From: CAIKOD01 sp035505975
Lineage (GTDB): Archaea; Halobacteriota; Methanomicrobia; Methanomicrobiales; Methanospirillaceae
NCBI GenBank assembly: GCA_035505975.1
Contig: DATJQJ010000026.1
Location: forward strand, 1 to 43,305
DNA: 43,305 bases
Reading direction: 5' to 3'
Part shown: piece after piece, positions 1-8,851 of the stretch
How positions within the stretch are numbered: the stretch's first letter is position 1
Layout of the letters: the number at the start of each line of letters is the position of its first letter
Made by a program: the position numbers and the translations under genes
Notes under the pieces: model-generated
Databases searched by the model: none
Told to the model about the DNA's origin: nothing
Seen by the model: the letters and a program-made list of their open reading frames with translations, nothing else

Positions 1-365
1 TGCCGGCGGCGATTGCGGCAAAAGTTGCATTCCCTGAAAAGACCGTCGTCTGCATCACCGGCGACGGGGGATTTTCAATGGCCATGGCTGACTTCATGAC
101 CGCAGTGAAATACCACCTGCCCATGGTGGTCGTTGTCCTCAACAACCGGCAGCTCGGCATGATCCAGGTCGAACAGATGATGGAAAATTACCCTAATTTC
201 GGGACAGACCTCGTTAATACGGATTTTGCTGCTTATGCCGAAAATTCAGGAGGCTTAGGGATCCACGTTTCACGGCCGGGAGACCTTGCCAATGCCGTAG
301 GGAAGGCAATTGAGACCGACAGGCCGGTCATTATTGACATAGATACCGATCCGAAGCGGTTCTGA
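1..365 (+). CDS. Thiamine-diphosphate-dependent enzyme, C-terminal part (acetolactate synthase / pyruvate oxidase family), 5' partial
   Basis: The open frame begins before the window (first full codon at base 3) and ends at TGA 363-365. What remains is the C-terminal ThDP-binding domain: a GDGGFSMAMADF stretch followed about 25 residues later by NN, the family's GDG-X(about 25)-NN Mg/ThDP motif, and then GTDLVNTDFAAYAE and a closing VIIDIDTDPKRF. The GT-L-NT-FA-AE pattern recalls pyruvate oxidase (PoxB) as much as acetolactate synthase (IlvB). Enzymes of this family decarboxylate pyruvate or another 2-oxoacid and pass the bound hydroxyethyl group to an acceptor. The N-terminal and FAD-fold domains are outside the window, so substrate cannot be decided. 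An ATG at 78 is internal to the domain and is not the start. Family membership is secure; the exact enzyme is not. Confidence 0.85.
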   Translation, partial: PAAIAAKVAFPEKTVVCITGDGGFSMAMADFMTAVKYHLPMVVVVLNNRQLGMIQVEQMMENYPNFGTDLVNTDFAAYAENSGGLGIHVSRPGDLANAVGKAIETDRPVIIDIDTDPKRF

Positions 366-913
366 AGCCGAAAAAAAGGGTTATGTTGTAATTGGGCTGC
401 GTCCCAACCGGACGCATGGCTTCTTGTCCCCATACTCTCGTTTTATTTACCATAATAATGGATATATTCAATTCAGCCACGGGTGTTTTCCGGTTGTCAT
501 ACCATGCCCATGTTCTGGCAACCCTCCTTTCTTCACAGGCCAAAAAAGATAAATTCCCTATCTCATTCCTTTATCAATTAATTCGAACCGCGGCCGGGGC
601 CCTTCGGGGGCGGCGGCGTCAATCGCAATATCAGATAAGGAAATTAACACTGCGTTTTTTCCTTTGGTTTTACTACCGAAATTCTCTCCAATTCTTCATC
701 GTGAATTGTTTGAAATTGGTGGTAACAATGCCCCGGTACCTGATAATTATAGAAAGAAAACCGACGCTCCAGAGGCTCCGCCCCAACGCTGCTGCGACCC
801 CGAATGGGATTAGGACTGAAATAGGAATTGATTAATTCTCAATCCTGATTAACACGGTCCCCTGTTTATCCTGATCGGCTGAAAAATTGGTCTGTCTGGG
901 AATTATTAAGGTT
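366..913. other. Long intergenic stretch without a convincing gene
   Basis: About 550 bases separate the thiamine-diphosphate enzyme from the convergent small membrane protein gene. The open frames here have no recognisable motif and no believable ribosome site. A GC-rich inverted segment sits near 590-620 (GGGGCCC then GGGGGCGG), and the end near 830-860 is AT-rich. I see no tRNA, no repeat array and no clear gene remnant. Confidence 0.5.
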
Positions 914-1219
914 TTATTGAAGGACGAGCCGGTAATTTGAGAACAGCAGCAGCCCGACAAACCCGGAAAGCATGATCAGGATGATGACAATCGCCTTCCC
1001 TCCTTTCGAAAGCCCCCTTGCGAGCAGGTACGCGAAGAGAATGGCCAGGACCGGGATCAGGAAGGTTGTGGCGATGTAGATAACAAACGGGACGACCCCC
1101 TGGCCATAGTCCCTGACCTTGTACACGAAATCGATGATTCCATTGAGGATATTAAAAACCGCATATGATCCCAAAATTACCGAACCAAGCCCGAGAAGAG
1201 CTGATACGAACGCGCCCAT
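914..1219 (-). CDS. Small membrane protein with three predicted helices
   Basis: This 101-residue protein starts MGAFVSALLGLG and contains about three hydrophobic segments (roughly residues 5-28, 43-65 and 74-92), with a basic loop RGLSKGGK before the last. The frame is open further upstream, but a clear TATA box at 1249-1258 would place transcription start about 8 bases before the ATG at 1219, so the short start is preferred. It faces the thiamine-diphosphate gene and its 3' side lies next to that gene's downstream gap. The protein upstream on the same strand is an ion transporter, but the TATA box suggests separate transcription. I do not recognise a family; function unknown. Confidence 0.65.
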   Translation of the reverse strand: MGAFVSALLGLGSVILGSYAVFNILNGIIDFVYKVRDYGQGVVPFVIYIATTFLIPVLAILFAYLLARGLSKGGKAIVIILIMLSGFVGLLLFSNYRLVLQ

Positions 1220-1248
1220 AGTAATTACAAAAGTTTCTGAACAGTCCG

Positions 1249-1258
1249 TATATATAAT
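1249..1258 (-). promoter_or_regulatory. TATA box of the small membrane protein gene
   Basis: TATATATAAT on the + strand (ATTATATATA on the minus strand) lies 30 bases before the ATG at 1219, the usual archaeal distance for an almost leaderless mRNA. It supports the short start. Confidence 0.6.
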
Positions 1259-1349
1259 ATGGCATTCTGTCAGCAAGGGTGCCGTCTTAACCCTCCTATA
1301 TCGAAAATTTTGCAAAAAAAAGCTGAAAACAGCCTTTTCAGGCACCGGT

Positions 1350-2609
1350 TCAGACCAGAGTCAGCCAGGCGATAAACAATAATGTCGTCACTACCGTGAG
1401 GGGAAGACCGATTTTAAAAAATTCCATAAACGAGAGGGTTTCCCCGTGCCGTTCAGCCTGCTGGATTACAATAACGTTACTCGCTGCACCAAGGATTGTC
1501 AGGTTACCTGCAAGAGTGCTCCCGGCCGCAAGAGCCGCAACCTGGTTGACCGAGATCCCTGCCTGGATCATCATCGGGGTGAAAAGGGCAACAAATGGGA
1601 CGTTCGATATGAACTGGCTTACGATAACTCCCGTTATAAACAGGACCGGTACCGGGCGGCTTCCTTCACCGGGGATCATACCCTGGAAATATCCGGTCGC
1701 ATATACCGCCGCCATGAGGATGAACATCGAACCGAAAAACACGAGAGTCCTCCAGTCAATTCCCCTGATAATTTCCATCCGTCTTTCTGAGAGCACGATG
1801 ATCGGCAGGGCTGCTGCGACGGCAATGAGGGTGAGGGGGACACGGGTGACACTGTTACCGCTGATGAGACCGGACGACAGCACAATTTCGAGCGCTATTC
1901 CTGCGACCATAATTGCGAGGGAGAGTTTCGCAATCTTCGCAAGACCAGGATCGGTCAGGTCGATCTCGTCGGATGGTACCGGCCTGTTCCACGGTTCACG
2001 GCGGAAGGCGATCCGAAGGAAAAGGTACACGATTGCGAGCGAGACAAGCGCAGGAACACCGAGGTAAATAAAAAATATCACGAACGGGTTTGAAAATCCA
2101 CTTTCCGTTGCAACGAGAAGGTTTTGCGGATTTCCTATGGGACTTACTATACTGCCGGTGGTAATAGCGAAACATAAGGAGAGCAGGAGCACCTTGGGGT
2201 TTATCCCAAGTCTCCCGGACCAGAACAGGGCAAGCGGCGTGCAGATGATTGCCATGGTATCATTCATAAGAATTGCTGAGAACAAACCCATGAGTACGAT
2301 GAACACGACGAGAAAATGATCTGCAGAGTGACATTTTTTAATGAAACGTGAGGAGATAGAGAGGAGGTACCCGCTCCTTATCAAGGATTCCCCGACAATG
2401 AACATCGCCAGCAGGAATACCATGACATCGGGATTTATTGAGCGTACTGCGTCGGGAATCGTGATCTGGCCGGTCACGAGTACGGCGAATGCGCCAAGGG
2501 CCATGACCTGCCAGATCCTGAACCTGAACCGTCCGACCTGCCGTATGGCGATCAGGACGAATACGACCAGGAGGACAAGGAGTGCCGGTTCGATGAAAAA
2601 AAACGACAT
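1350..2609 (-). CDS. Ion transporter of the IT superfamily (SLC13/CitMHS/ArsB-like permease)
   Basis: A 419-residue integral membrane protein with about 11-12 hydrophobic segments. It carries the two half-repeat signatures of the ion transporter superfamily: MNDTMAIICTPLALFW in the first half, followed by GSIVSPIGNPQNLLVA, and in the second half SNVPFVALFTPMM followed by GSTLAGNLTILGAASNVIV. Family members move dicarboxylates, citrate, sulfate, arsenite or Na+/H+. The SPIGNPQN and GAASN loops are the substrate/Na+ binding hairpins of SLC13-type carriers, but the substrate cannot be read from sequence. The frame is open to 2783, but the extra 58 residues are hydrophilic and unlike the family, so MSFFFIEP at 2609 is taken as the start. 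It stands alone between unrelated genes on the same strand. Confidence 0.85.
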   Translation of the reverse strand: MSFFFIEPALLVLLVVFVLIAIRQVGRFRFRIWQVMALGAFAVLVTGQITIPDAVRSINPDVMVFLLAMFIVGESLIRSGYLLSISSRFIKKCHSADHFLVVFIVLMGLFSAILMNDTMAIICTPLALFWSGRLGINPKVLLLSLCFAITTGSIVSPIGNPQNLLVATESGFSNPFVIFFIYLGVPALVSLAIVYLFLRIAFRREPWNRPVPSDEIDLTDPGLAKIAKLSLAIMVAGIALEIVLSSGLISGNSVTRVPLTLIAVAAALPIIVLSERRMEIIRGIDWRTLVFFGSMFILMAAVYATGYFQGMIPGEGSRPVPVLFITGVIVSQFISNVPFVALFTPMMIQAGISVNQVAALAAGSTLAGNLTILGAASNVIVIQQAERHGETLSFMEFFKIGLPLTVVTTLLFIAWLTLV

Positions 2610-2745
2610 CCGGATCAGGTGTTCAGGGGCGTACCGATTGCCGGGCCGGATACCGTATCCGCAATTTCCCAGGTTTTCCCGCAGAATCCCATCTTGTCCC
2701 AACCCTTCCTGCTTGTTTATAAAAAATTCCAAAAACCGGGAATAC

Positions 2746-3483
2746 TCATTCCCCGAGAGTCTCTGGAGAGGAGGGTGCGCCATCGCGGGCCCTCTTCACC
2801 TTCCAATGGAGAAGGACTCCTTCATCGAGGGGAGCGGAGCTGATCAGCTCCATCCTGGTGAATTGCGATTCCAGAAGAAAACCCGTACCATCTGCAGGCG
2901 TCGGGGACTCAGACCCCCCGATGACGATATTGCCGACGAACTGGAACATTTCGTCGACGAGTCCTTCCTCGAACAGGGACCACAGGAGGGTCCCACCACC
3001 CTCGACCATCAGTGTTTTGATACCTGTCCGGAAAAGTGAGCCGAGCAGTCCGCCCAGATCAACCTTGTCGTCGCCCGCAACGATGATATCGGCGTACCGG
3101 GCGAGCCTCCCGGTCGCAACCGGATCCGCTGTTCTCGAGCAGCCGATAACACGTTTGCCTGGTCCCTTCCGAAGCAACGAGGCATCGGGAGGTGTCCTTC
3201 CTGTGCTGTCGACAACGACCCTCACCGGATTTTCATCCTTCCCGAGGCTTGACCTCCATCGCCTGAGCTCTTCGGATTTTACCGTAAGGGATGGGTCATC
3301 AGCAAGGACCGTCCCGATGCCGACCATTATTGCATCGCTTTCCGCCTTGAGGCGGTCGACCCGGAGAAAATCTGCCGGCCCCGATATTTTTACCTGGCGC
3401 CTCTCCGCCGTTGACAATTTCCCATCGGCGCTCATGGCGAAATTCACTGTTACGTACGGGCGCATACTTATCGTTTTTGGCAT
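2746..3483 (-). CDS. arfC: 2,5-diamino-6-(ribosylamino)-4(3H)-pyrimidinone 5'-phosphate reductase
   Basis: A 245-residue RibD C-terminal-type (dihydrofolate-reductase fold) protein. It uses NAD(P)H to reduce the ribosyl side chain to ribityl in archaeal and fungal riboflavin synthesis, where reduction comes before deamination. Evidence: the N-terminal MRPYVTVNFAMSADGKLST, the central AIMVGIGTVLADDPSLTV, the substrate-loop RVVVDSTGR and the dinucleotide-binding TLMVEGGGTLLWSLFEEGLVDE. There is no fused N-terminal deaminase, matching the archaeal single-domain form (MJ0671 type). MRPYV at 3465 is an alternative start; AGGAAA precedes the 3483 ATG. No other riboflavin gene is in the window, so it is not in a pathway operon here. 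Confidence 0.9.
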   Translation of the reverse strand: MPKTISMRPYVTVNFAMSADGKLSTAERRQVKISGPADFLRVDRLKAESDAIMVGIGTVLADDPSLTVKSEELRRWRSSLGKDENPVRVVVDSTGRTPPDASLLRKGPGKRVIGCSRTADPVATGRLARYADIIVAGDDKVDLGGLLGSLFRTGIKTLMVEGGGTLLWSLFEEGLVDEMFQFVGNIVIGGSESPTPADGTGFLLESQFTRMELISSAPLDEGVLLHWKVKRARDGAPSSPETLGE

Positions 3484-3569
3484 TTTCCTATTAGTTAGTT
3501 GTCACGAGATGCGGCGGGCCGTCCGCGTGCCGGGTAGAACCCAGCAACACGGCCCTTTCAACTATTGAT

Positions 3570-5999
3570 TTATGAGCCGCTGCCATGACCGATCAATTTT
3601 CTCAATTCCAGCAGTCCGATAAGGAACGTTACGGCCACAGCCACCAGCGCGACAGAGTACAGGGGAAGCGGTGTCAGCATGAATGCCTTGTTCAACAGGG
3701 GAACATAGATCCCGGCAAGGAGAAATACTATGGCTCCGAGCGCCCAGATATTGATCACCCTGTTTTCAAAAAGATGGCCCCTGATAAGGGGCTCCTTTTC
3801 TGACCGCGACGTATATGCAAGGGCGATGTGCCCGAAGATCCACGCGGTGAATGCGTACGTCTGTGTCGTTACGATATCGAACCCGGCCGCGCCTGCAACG
3901 AGATAGACCCCCATAACGGCGGTGAAAAGGAATGCTCCCCGTATGCCGATATCCCTCACCATCTGCCTGTCGAATACCGGCTTTTTGGGATCGCCCGGCG
4001 GCCGCGTATAGATATTACGTTCCGGCGGCTCGCTGACAAATCCTGCCGATGCGCCGAGGTCCATGAAGAGTTCGAGAAGGATGATCTGGATCGGCGCAAA
4101 GGGAAGACCGATCCCGAAGAGAACAGGGAGGAGGAAGATCGCGATCAACGCCGATTTTATCGACAAGTAGTACTTGATCCCTTTCTGCAGGTTATCGAAA
4201 AATTTTCTTCCCTCAAAGATACCCTGGGTGATCGTGATGTAATTATCATCGGCAAGGACGACCTCCGCAGAGTCCCTGGCCACATCGGTGCCCCGTATAC
4301 CCATGGCAATCCCGATGTCGGCTCCCCGCAGGGCAAGCGTATCGTTAATCCCGTCACCAGTAACGGCAACGACCTCACCGTTACCCTGGAGGGCCTTCAC
4401 GATCCGGTACTTGTGTTCAGGGGTGGTCCTTGCAAATACATTCGTATTCTTAACCGTCCCCGAGAGTTCTGCATCAGATAACGCATCAAGGTCTTCACCA
4501 GACAGGACACTCCCGTTCATGTCGATAATCCCTACTTCGCGGGCGATCGCCCCTGCGGTAAGAGGATGATCCCCGGTGACCATGATCGTCCTGATCCCGG
4601 CTTCACGGGCACGTTCGATCGTTGCCCTGACGCCGGTCCGTGGCGGGTCCTCGAAAGAGATGAGTCCGCCGAAGCGAAGGTCTGTCTCAGGAAACCCGGT
4701 GCCCTCCACAGATTCATCCTGATGGAAGCGCCTTGAGGCGACGGCGATTACCCTTCTGCCTTGTGCAGTCTCTTTTTCCAGCTGGTCCCTGGCATCCGGC
4801 GGCAGGTCCGGGCACAACGAAAAGACTTCCTCAGGGGCTCCGGCAAGGAACAGTACGAATCCATCCGGTGTCTTCCTGACAACGGCCCTTGTTTTCCTTC
4901 CGTCCCCGAAATCTCTCTCGCTGATCGGGGCCGGGACATTTTCTGCTATGCCTGACTCCCCGGTCCTTGCCTGTATGGCACGATCGAGGGGGGATGTCGG
5001 GAATTCCGGCAGGCTTCCATCGGCAACCCCGAGGACTTCCCGTTCGTCGAAGGGATAGACGCCGGCGATTTCCATTTTATTTTCCGTAATGGTACCGGTC
5101 TTGTCGGTAACGATCACCGTTGCATTCCCCAGAGTTTCTGCGGCTTTCAGTTTTTTGACGAGAAATTTCTTCCTGGAGAGCTGGTACGCACCAATCCCGA
5201 GCACCATCGTAATGATGATCGGCAGCTCCTCGGGAATCGTTGCAAACGAGAGCGAGAGGCCGGTCAGGATCATGGTGCGGATATCCTGCCCGCGAAGGAT
5301 CCCGATCAGGGTAATAGCAACGGAAAAGAAGACGGCAATGTACACGAGCTTACCGGCCAGGTCCCTCATCGCGAGCTGCAGGGCGGTCCTCGGGGGCCGG
5401 ATCTCCTCTGCTGTCGCTGCGATCTGCCCGATCCGGGTCAATTTCCCGGTCACCAGGACTTTCGCCGTCCCTTCGCCCGAAACAATGATGGTCCCTGCGA
5501 ACAGGGGATCGGAAGGTCTCTTCCCGACAGGGAACGACTCCCCTGTCAGTGCAGATTCGTCGCACTGGAGCTCTGTAGAGCGGATTACTTCCGAATCGGC
5601 GGCGATCTTTGTCCCGGTTACGAGAACCAGCATATCGCCCGGGACAACCTCCCGCGAGTCGATGGTTTCGATCATGCCGCCCCTGATCACCCGCGTTCCC
5701 GGCGCGGCGATCAGTTCGAGTGCTGCAATGGCATTTTTCGCCCGGTATTCATTATAGACTTCGGCAATGACAAGCAGGGCGATAATGATGAAAATGGTGA
5801 TGGCGTCAAAAAGCCCCCCCCAGATGCTGTAGACGACACCCACGAACAGGAGGAGAAGGATCATCGGTTCGGTGACTTCATGGCGGGCGATTCCAAGGAA
5901 ACTGATCTTCCTGCGGTGGAAGATCTCATTCGGCCCGGTCTTTGAGAGCAAATCCCTGGCTTCGTCTTCACCTAAACCATATTCTAAAGATTTGTCCAT
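3570..5999 (-). CDS. Cation-transporting P-type ATPase (P2-like)
   Basis: An 809-residue ATP-driven ion pump in the cytoplasmic membrane. Seen in order: an N-terminal cation-ATPase motif (EDEARDLLSKTGPNE), the actuator TGES at 152-155, PEELP in the fourth membrane helix at 256-260 (usually PEGLP in Ca2+ pumps), the phosphorylated Asp299 in DKTGTIT, MVTGDHPLTA near 473-482, and the hinge TGDGIND at 547-553. The nucleotide-site KGAPE motif appears as AGAPE (386-390), so the usual Lys is Ala. The C-terminal helices include ELFMDLGASAGF. No heavy-metal CPC motif or N-terminal metal domain is present, so Ca2+, Mg2+ or a monovalent ion is more likely than Cu/Zn; the ion remains unknown. A perfect AGGAGGT site fixes the ATG at 5999, and a strong hairpin lies just upstream in the leader. 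Confidence 0.9.
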   Translation of the reverse strand: MDKSLEYGLGEDEARDLLSKTGPNEIFHRRKISFLGIARHEVTEPMILLLLFVGVVYSIWGGLFDAITIFIIIALLVIAEVYNEYRAKNAIAALELIAAPGTRVIRGGMIETIDSREVVPGDMLVLVTGTKIAADSEVIRSTELQCDESALTGESFPVGKRPSDPLFAGTIIVSGEGTAKVLVTGKLTRIGQIAATAEEIRPPRTALQLAMRDLAGKLVYIAVFFSVAITLIGILRGQDIRTMILTGLSLSFATIPEELPIIITMVLGIGAYQLSRKKFLVKKLKAAETLGNATVIVTDKTGTITENKMEIAGVYPFDEREVLGVADGSLPEFPTSPLDRAIQARTGESGIAENVPAPISERDFGDGRKTRAVVRKTPDGFVLFLAGAPEEVFSLCPDLPPDARDQLEKETAQGRRVIAVASRRFHQDESVEGTGFPETDLRFGGLISFEDPPRTGVRATIERAREAGIRTIMVTGDHPLTAGAIAREVGIIDMNGSVLSGEDLDALSDAELSGTVKNTNVFARTTPEHKYRIVKALQGNGEVVAVTGDGINDTLALRGADIGIAMGIRGTDVARDSAEVVLADDNYITITQGIFEGRKFFDNLQKGIKYYLSIKSALIAIFLLPVLFGIGLPFAPIQIILLELFMDLGASAGFVSEPPERNIYTRPPGDPKKPVFDRQMVRDIGIRGAFLFTAVMGVYLVAGAAGFDIVTTQTYAFTAWIFGHIALAYTSRSEKEPLIRGHLFENRVINIWALGAIVFLLAGIYVPLLNKAFMLTPLPLYSVALVAVAVTFLIGLLELRKLIGHGSGS

Positions 6000-6018
6000 T
6001 CAACACCTCCTGAACGTC

Positions 6019-6045
6019 AGAGACCAGGCAATCCGCCTGGTCTCT
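6019..6045 (-). promoter_or_regulatory. Perfect 11-bp hairpin in the leader of the P-type ATPase gene
   Basis: AGAGACCAGGC (6019-6029) and GCCTGGTCTCT (6035-6045) are perfect inverse complements around a five-base loop. On the minus-strand mRNA the hairpin would end about 8 bases before the AGGAGGT ribosome site (6004-6010) and 20 bases before the ATG at 5999. A possible TATA element (AAATTTTATCG) lies further upstream near 6080-6092. Position suggests control of translation or mRNA stability; a DNA operator is also possible. No known riboswitch is recognised. Confidence 0.6.
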
Positions 6046-6198
6046 TTGATAAACCAATGTCATGTGATTACGTCACTGTACGATAAAATTTCTCACACGG
6101 GTTCCCTGGAAGCATATCTCTGCGGGTGATGTAATCCTGATTTTAAGAATTATATGGTTATAGGAGTGTCAGTAAAAATATACTGTCGATCGCCAGAA

Positions 6199-7011
6199 TT
6201 ACCTCTTTTTCCTGGCCATAATCAATATCGATACAATTCCGATTGCCAGAACCAGGATTCCGGGCGATAACACCGATTTGGTGGGTGGCGGCAGGCTCGG
6301 GACCGTCCGGGGGGGACTTGGGACAACCGGTGTCTGTCCTTCAGTCTTTGTTACATTAGAGGTGGAAGGAACTTCAAGCGGGACCATTACACCGTCAACT
6401 TCGATGGTCGATCCGGCGTTGACGGCGACCTGCCGGCTGAACGGTTGGTAACCCCCGCTCATCAGCAGGACCGTGTAAGTGCCCGGAAGGATAGCGACGG
6501 ATTGGGGAGTCAGTCCGTACAGCTGGTTATTGATGTACACTTCGGCCCGGACAGGGGTGCTGTTGATGAGGATGTTTCCTGTGGTGACGAGCGGAACACC
6601 CCCATATGTCAGGGCGATCGTTGTACTGCCATACGTCGCACTTCCGAGGTCTGCCTTGTTGACCGGCGTTTTTACGGCATACATCGTGTAGATCCCTTCC
6701 TTCAGTTCGAAACCCTGCCGGGCGGTATTCCAGATAAACGACCAGTGGTCGCTGGACGCATCGACCATCGCGAACGTATCGGGCTCGCCGGTGACGGCCG
6801 GGACCTGCATCCTGCCCGGGTTGACACCGTCCTGCGGCAGTCCCGGCCCGGTCACGAACAGGTAGATCCAGTCGGTCCCGACTGCCGTGCCCGACAATGG
6901 GATCTTATCCCCAATTGCCGCGTTGATGTCTGCAGAACCGGCGGGGTGTGCAATGCATAGTACCAGAATGACGATCAGGGGAAACAGTCGGAGCCGGCAA
7001 TCACGCGTCAT
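6199..7011 (-). CDS. Secreted, membrane-anchored PEGA-domain surface protein
   Basis: About 270 residues. It opens with a signal peptide (MTRDCRLRLF, then a hydrophobic run ending AHPAGSA), continues with a beta-rich domain, then a PEGA-like segment (ILINSTPVRAEVYINNQ, LYGLTPQSVAILPGTYTV, then GGYQPFSRQV), a Pro/Ser-rich linker (PSPPRTVPSLPPPTK) and a C-terminal hydrophobic helix closed by ARKKR. PEGA domains are common in surface proteins of Methanomicrobia. The C-terminal helix plus basic tail should anchor it with the bulk outside. A GTG at 7026 is in frame, but a TATA-like AAATATTTATC near 7045-7055 puts transcription start close to there, favouring the ATG at 7011. Ligand and role unknown. 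Confidence 0.75.
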   Translation of the reverse strand: MTRDCRLRLFPLIVILVLCIAHPAGSADINAAIGDKIPLSGTAVGTDWIYLFVTGPGLPQDGVNPGRMQVPAVTGEPDTFAMVDASSDHWSFIWNTARQGFELKEGIYTMYAVKTPVNKADLGSATYGSTTIALTYGGVPLVTTGNILINSTPVRAEVYINNQLYGLTPQSVAILPGTYTVLLMSGGYQPFSRQVAVNAGSTIEVDGVMVPLEVPSTSNVTKTEGQTPVVPSPPRTVPSLPPPTKSVLSPGILVLAIGIVSILIMARKKR

Positions 7012-7201
7012 GGTATACTCATCCACCGGTTACGGGGCCTGCATGGATAAATATTTTCACCCCGGTCAGGTGCGAGGCTCCAAAACCATTTACCTTGATA
7101 TTCCTGAAGCCCGAGCCCGACCAAAAGGACGCCTTTCGCTGTTGACCAACCCCGGCCGGCTCGTTCCCGCCCGGATCCGGTCTTCCCGGAGGAGGTCCTG
7201 G

Positions 7202-7771
7202 TCAACGGTTTACCAGGGGGCCAATCTCCTTTGTCTTGATAATCCGTATCCCGATATTTGCCATGTCGTTTAAGTTCGCCTGGTGGACTTCATCCGACTT
7301 CGCCGCGATCGCGTCTTCTACGAGGTATGTCTGGTAGTTATGGGCTGCCGCATCGAATGCCGATGTCCTGATGCAGTTCGGGGTCTGGATCCCCGCGATA
7401 AACACCGTGTCGGCCCCAAGAGATCGCAGGATCAGGTCCAGATCGGTGTTCATGAAGGCACTCATCCGGTTCTTCCTTATGATATACTCCCCGGGAAGCG
7501 GGGAGAGTTCGGTGATGATCTCCGACCCTGCCGATCCTTCGACAACGAACGGCGTCTGGTTAAAGAGGTCTCTCCTGAACAGTTCCACGTCGGAACCGTC
7601 CTCCCGGTGGACCCTGACCACATGGAAAACCGGGTATTTATGGTGGCGGAAGATTTCAAGGACTTTCTGTACGTTGGGTATGATACTCCGGGCCCCCGGC
7701 ATCTGCATCGGGGCATTATCGAGCAGAAAATCATTCTGCATATCGATAACAAGAAGAGCCGGACGGTTCAT
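7202..7771 (-). CDS. Isochorismatase-fold cysteine hydrolase (nicotinamidase-like)
   Basis: A 189-residue alpha/beta hydrolase of the isochorismatase/nicotinamidase superfamily. The catalytic triad is visible: Asp10 in LLVIDMQNDF, Lys100 in IIRKNRMSAF, and Cys133 in TPNCIRTSAFDA. The cis-peptide region before the Cys is AGIQTP. Members hydrolyse amides or enol ethers such as nicotinamide, ureidoacrylate or isochorismate; the metal-binding DxHxxxH of true nicotinamidases is not obvious (VHREDGSDVE is found instead), so PncA is doubtful. Three upstream ATG codons exist (7795, 7783, 7771). The last has a good GAGGT site five bases before it and starts exactly where the family begins. A TATA box (CATATATTAG) lies at 7811-7820. 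Confidence 0.85.
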   Translation of the reverse strand: MNRPALLVIDMQNDFLLDNAPMQMPGARSIIPNVQKVLEIFRHHKYPVFHVVRVHREDGSDVELFRRDLFNQTPFVVEGSAGSEIITELSPLPGEYIIRKNRMSAFMNTDLDLILRSLGADTVFIAGIQTPNCIRTSAFDAAAHNYQTYLVEDAIAAKSDEVHQANLNDMANIGIRIIKTKEIGPLVNR

Positions 7772-7836
7772 GGCAGACCTCATGATAATTCTCATACTAT
7801 CGTCCCACTGCATATATTAGAACCTGACTGCAGGGT

Positions 7837-8745
7837 TCACGTACCGATGCCAAGATGGTCAGCTATTTCGAGGTAGAACGCCGCGAGACCTTTGTAGCTC
7901 CCCCACTGTTTGGCAATTTCCCTCGCTTCCCCGGCATCAATCCTGTCCCCATTGCGATAAAACCCGGCAATGATCCGCCTGAGTGCCACATCATCGGCAG
8001 GAAACGCATCCAGTTTGTGGATCCCCCGAAGGACCGTCAGTTCAGCGGTCCACTTCCCAATCCCCCGTATTCTGACCATTTCATCGATGATTTCTTCTGT
8101 ATCCGGATAATTTCTAAAGGCCTCCACATCGAGGTCCCCCGAAACGATCGCGGCCGATATTTCACGGATATACTCTCCCTTTCTTGCGGTCATCCCACAC
8201 CTGCGGAACAATGCCGGCGGCGTTGCTGCCAGGACGTTCGGCGTGGGATAACAATAATACAGAGAATTGCCATCTTCGATTTCCGTACCTGTCTCCTTAA
8301 TGAGCCTGGTCTGAAGGGTATGCGCCACCGGAAGCGAGATCTGCTGTTCAATGATGGAATCGACCAGGGCCTCGAATACCGTCGCCGTCGTAGGAACTTT
8401 CAGGCCCTCGAGATCACGGACCAGGCGGCTCATGACGAGGTCTTCACCGACCGTCCGGTAAAACGGGATCAAATCGTCGTATATATTGAATAATGAAATT
8501 ACGGCGTCCCGGACGGTCGGGTCTCCCACTCCCGTGTCAGCCGGGTCCGGGAAAACCGACAGGTTGAGCCTGGCAGAGCCGGCGTCCCGTCCAAGCCTTA
8601 CCCTGAACGGTTGGCCTCCGATCAGAAGGGCCTGGGTAAACGTGCCGTTACTATATGTCCTGATTGCAGGGTCGCCTCCGGAAAATATCGCTGCAGACAG
8701 GTGAAAATTGTACGGAATCTTAGGGGTTAATACAAAATCAGTCAT
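7837..8745 (-). CDS. alkA: DNA-3-methyladenine glycosylase II (AlkA-type HhH-GPD)
   Basis: A 302-residue base-excision repair enzyme that removes alkylated purines from DNA. It has an N-terminal AlkA-type beta domain (FHLSAAIFSGGDPAIRTYSN), the helical core LVDSIIEQQIS near 128-137, the helix-hairpin-helix MVRIRGIGKWTAELTVL near 223-239, and the catalytic loop DAFPADDVALRR with Asp251/Asp252; the second aligns with the catalytic Asp of E. coli AlkA. The iron-sulfur cluster of the Nth/MutY branch is absent. Length fits AlkA. It is followed closely by the isochorismatase-fold gene on the same strand, but that gene has its own TATA box, so co-transcription is not required. Confidence 0.92.
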   Translation of the reverse strand: MTDFVLTPKIPYNFHLSAAIFSGGDPAIRTYSNGTFTQALLIGGQPFRVRLGRDAGSARLNLSVFPDPADTGVGDPTVRDAVISLFNIYDDLIPFYRTVGEDLVMSRLVRDLEGLKVPTTATVFEALVDSIIEQQISLPVAHTLQTRLIKETGTEIEDGNSLYYCYPTPNVLAATPPALFRRCGMTARKGEYIREISAAIVSGDLDVEAFRNYPDTEEIIDEMVRIRGIGKWTAELTVLRGIHKLDAFPADDVALRRIIAGFYRNGDRIDAGEAREIAKQWGSYKGLAAFYLEIADHLGIGT

Positions 8746-8851
8746 AGAAATATGCTCCCGGCGATCCAGGCCGGTTCCTCGAGGGTATAGACCAGGGTCC
8801 TGATTTTAACTGGGTGATCCCTGGATAAAAAGGAATGTATTTCTCTGCCTG

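Noticed and set aside
392..835. A 147-codon plus-strand frame in the first intergenic region
   Set aside because: No ribosome site, protein-like pattern or motif; amino-acid composition looks like a random frame.
7141..7208. Inverted pair GTTGACCA / TGGTCAAC around a GC-rich segment
   Set aside because: The arms are about 55 bases apart and the intervening DNA has no supporting structure; probably chance.
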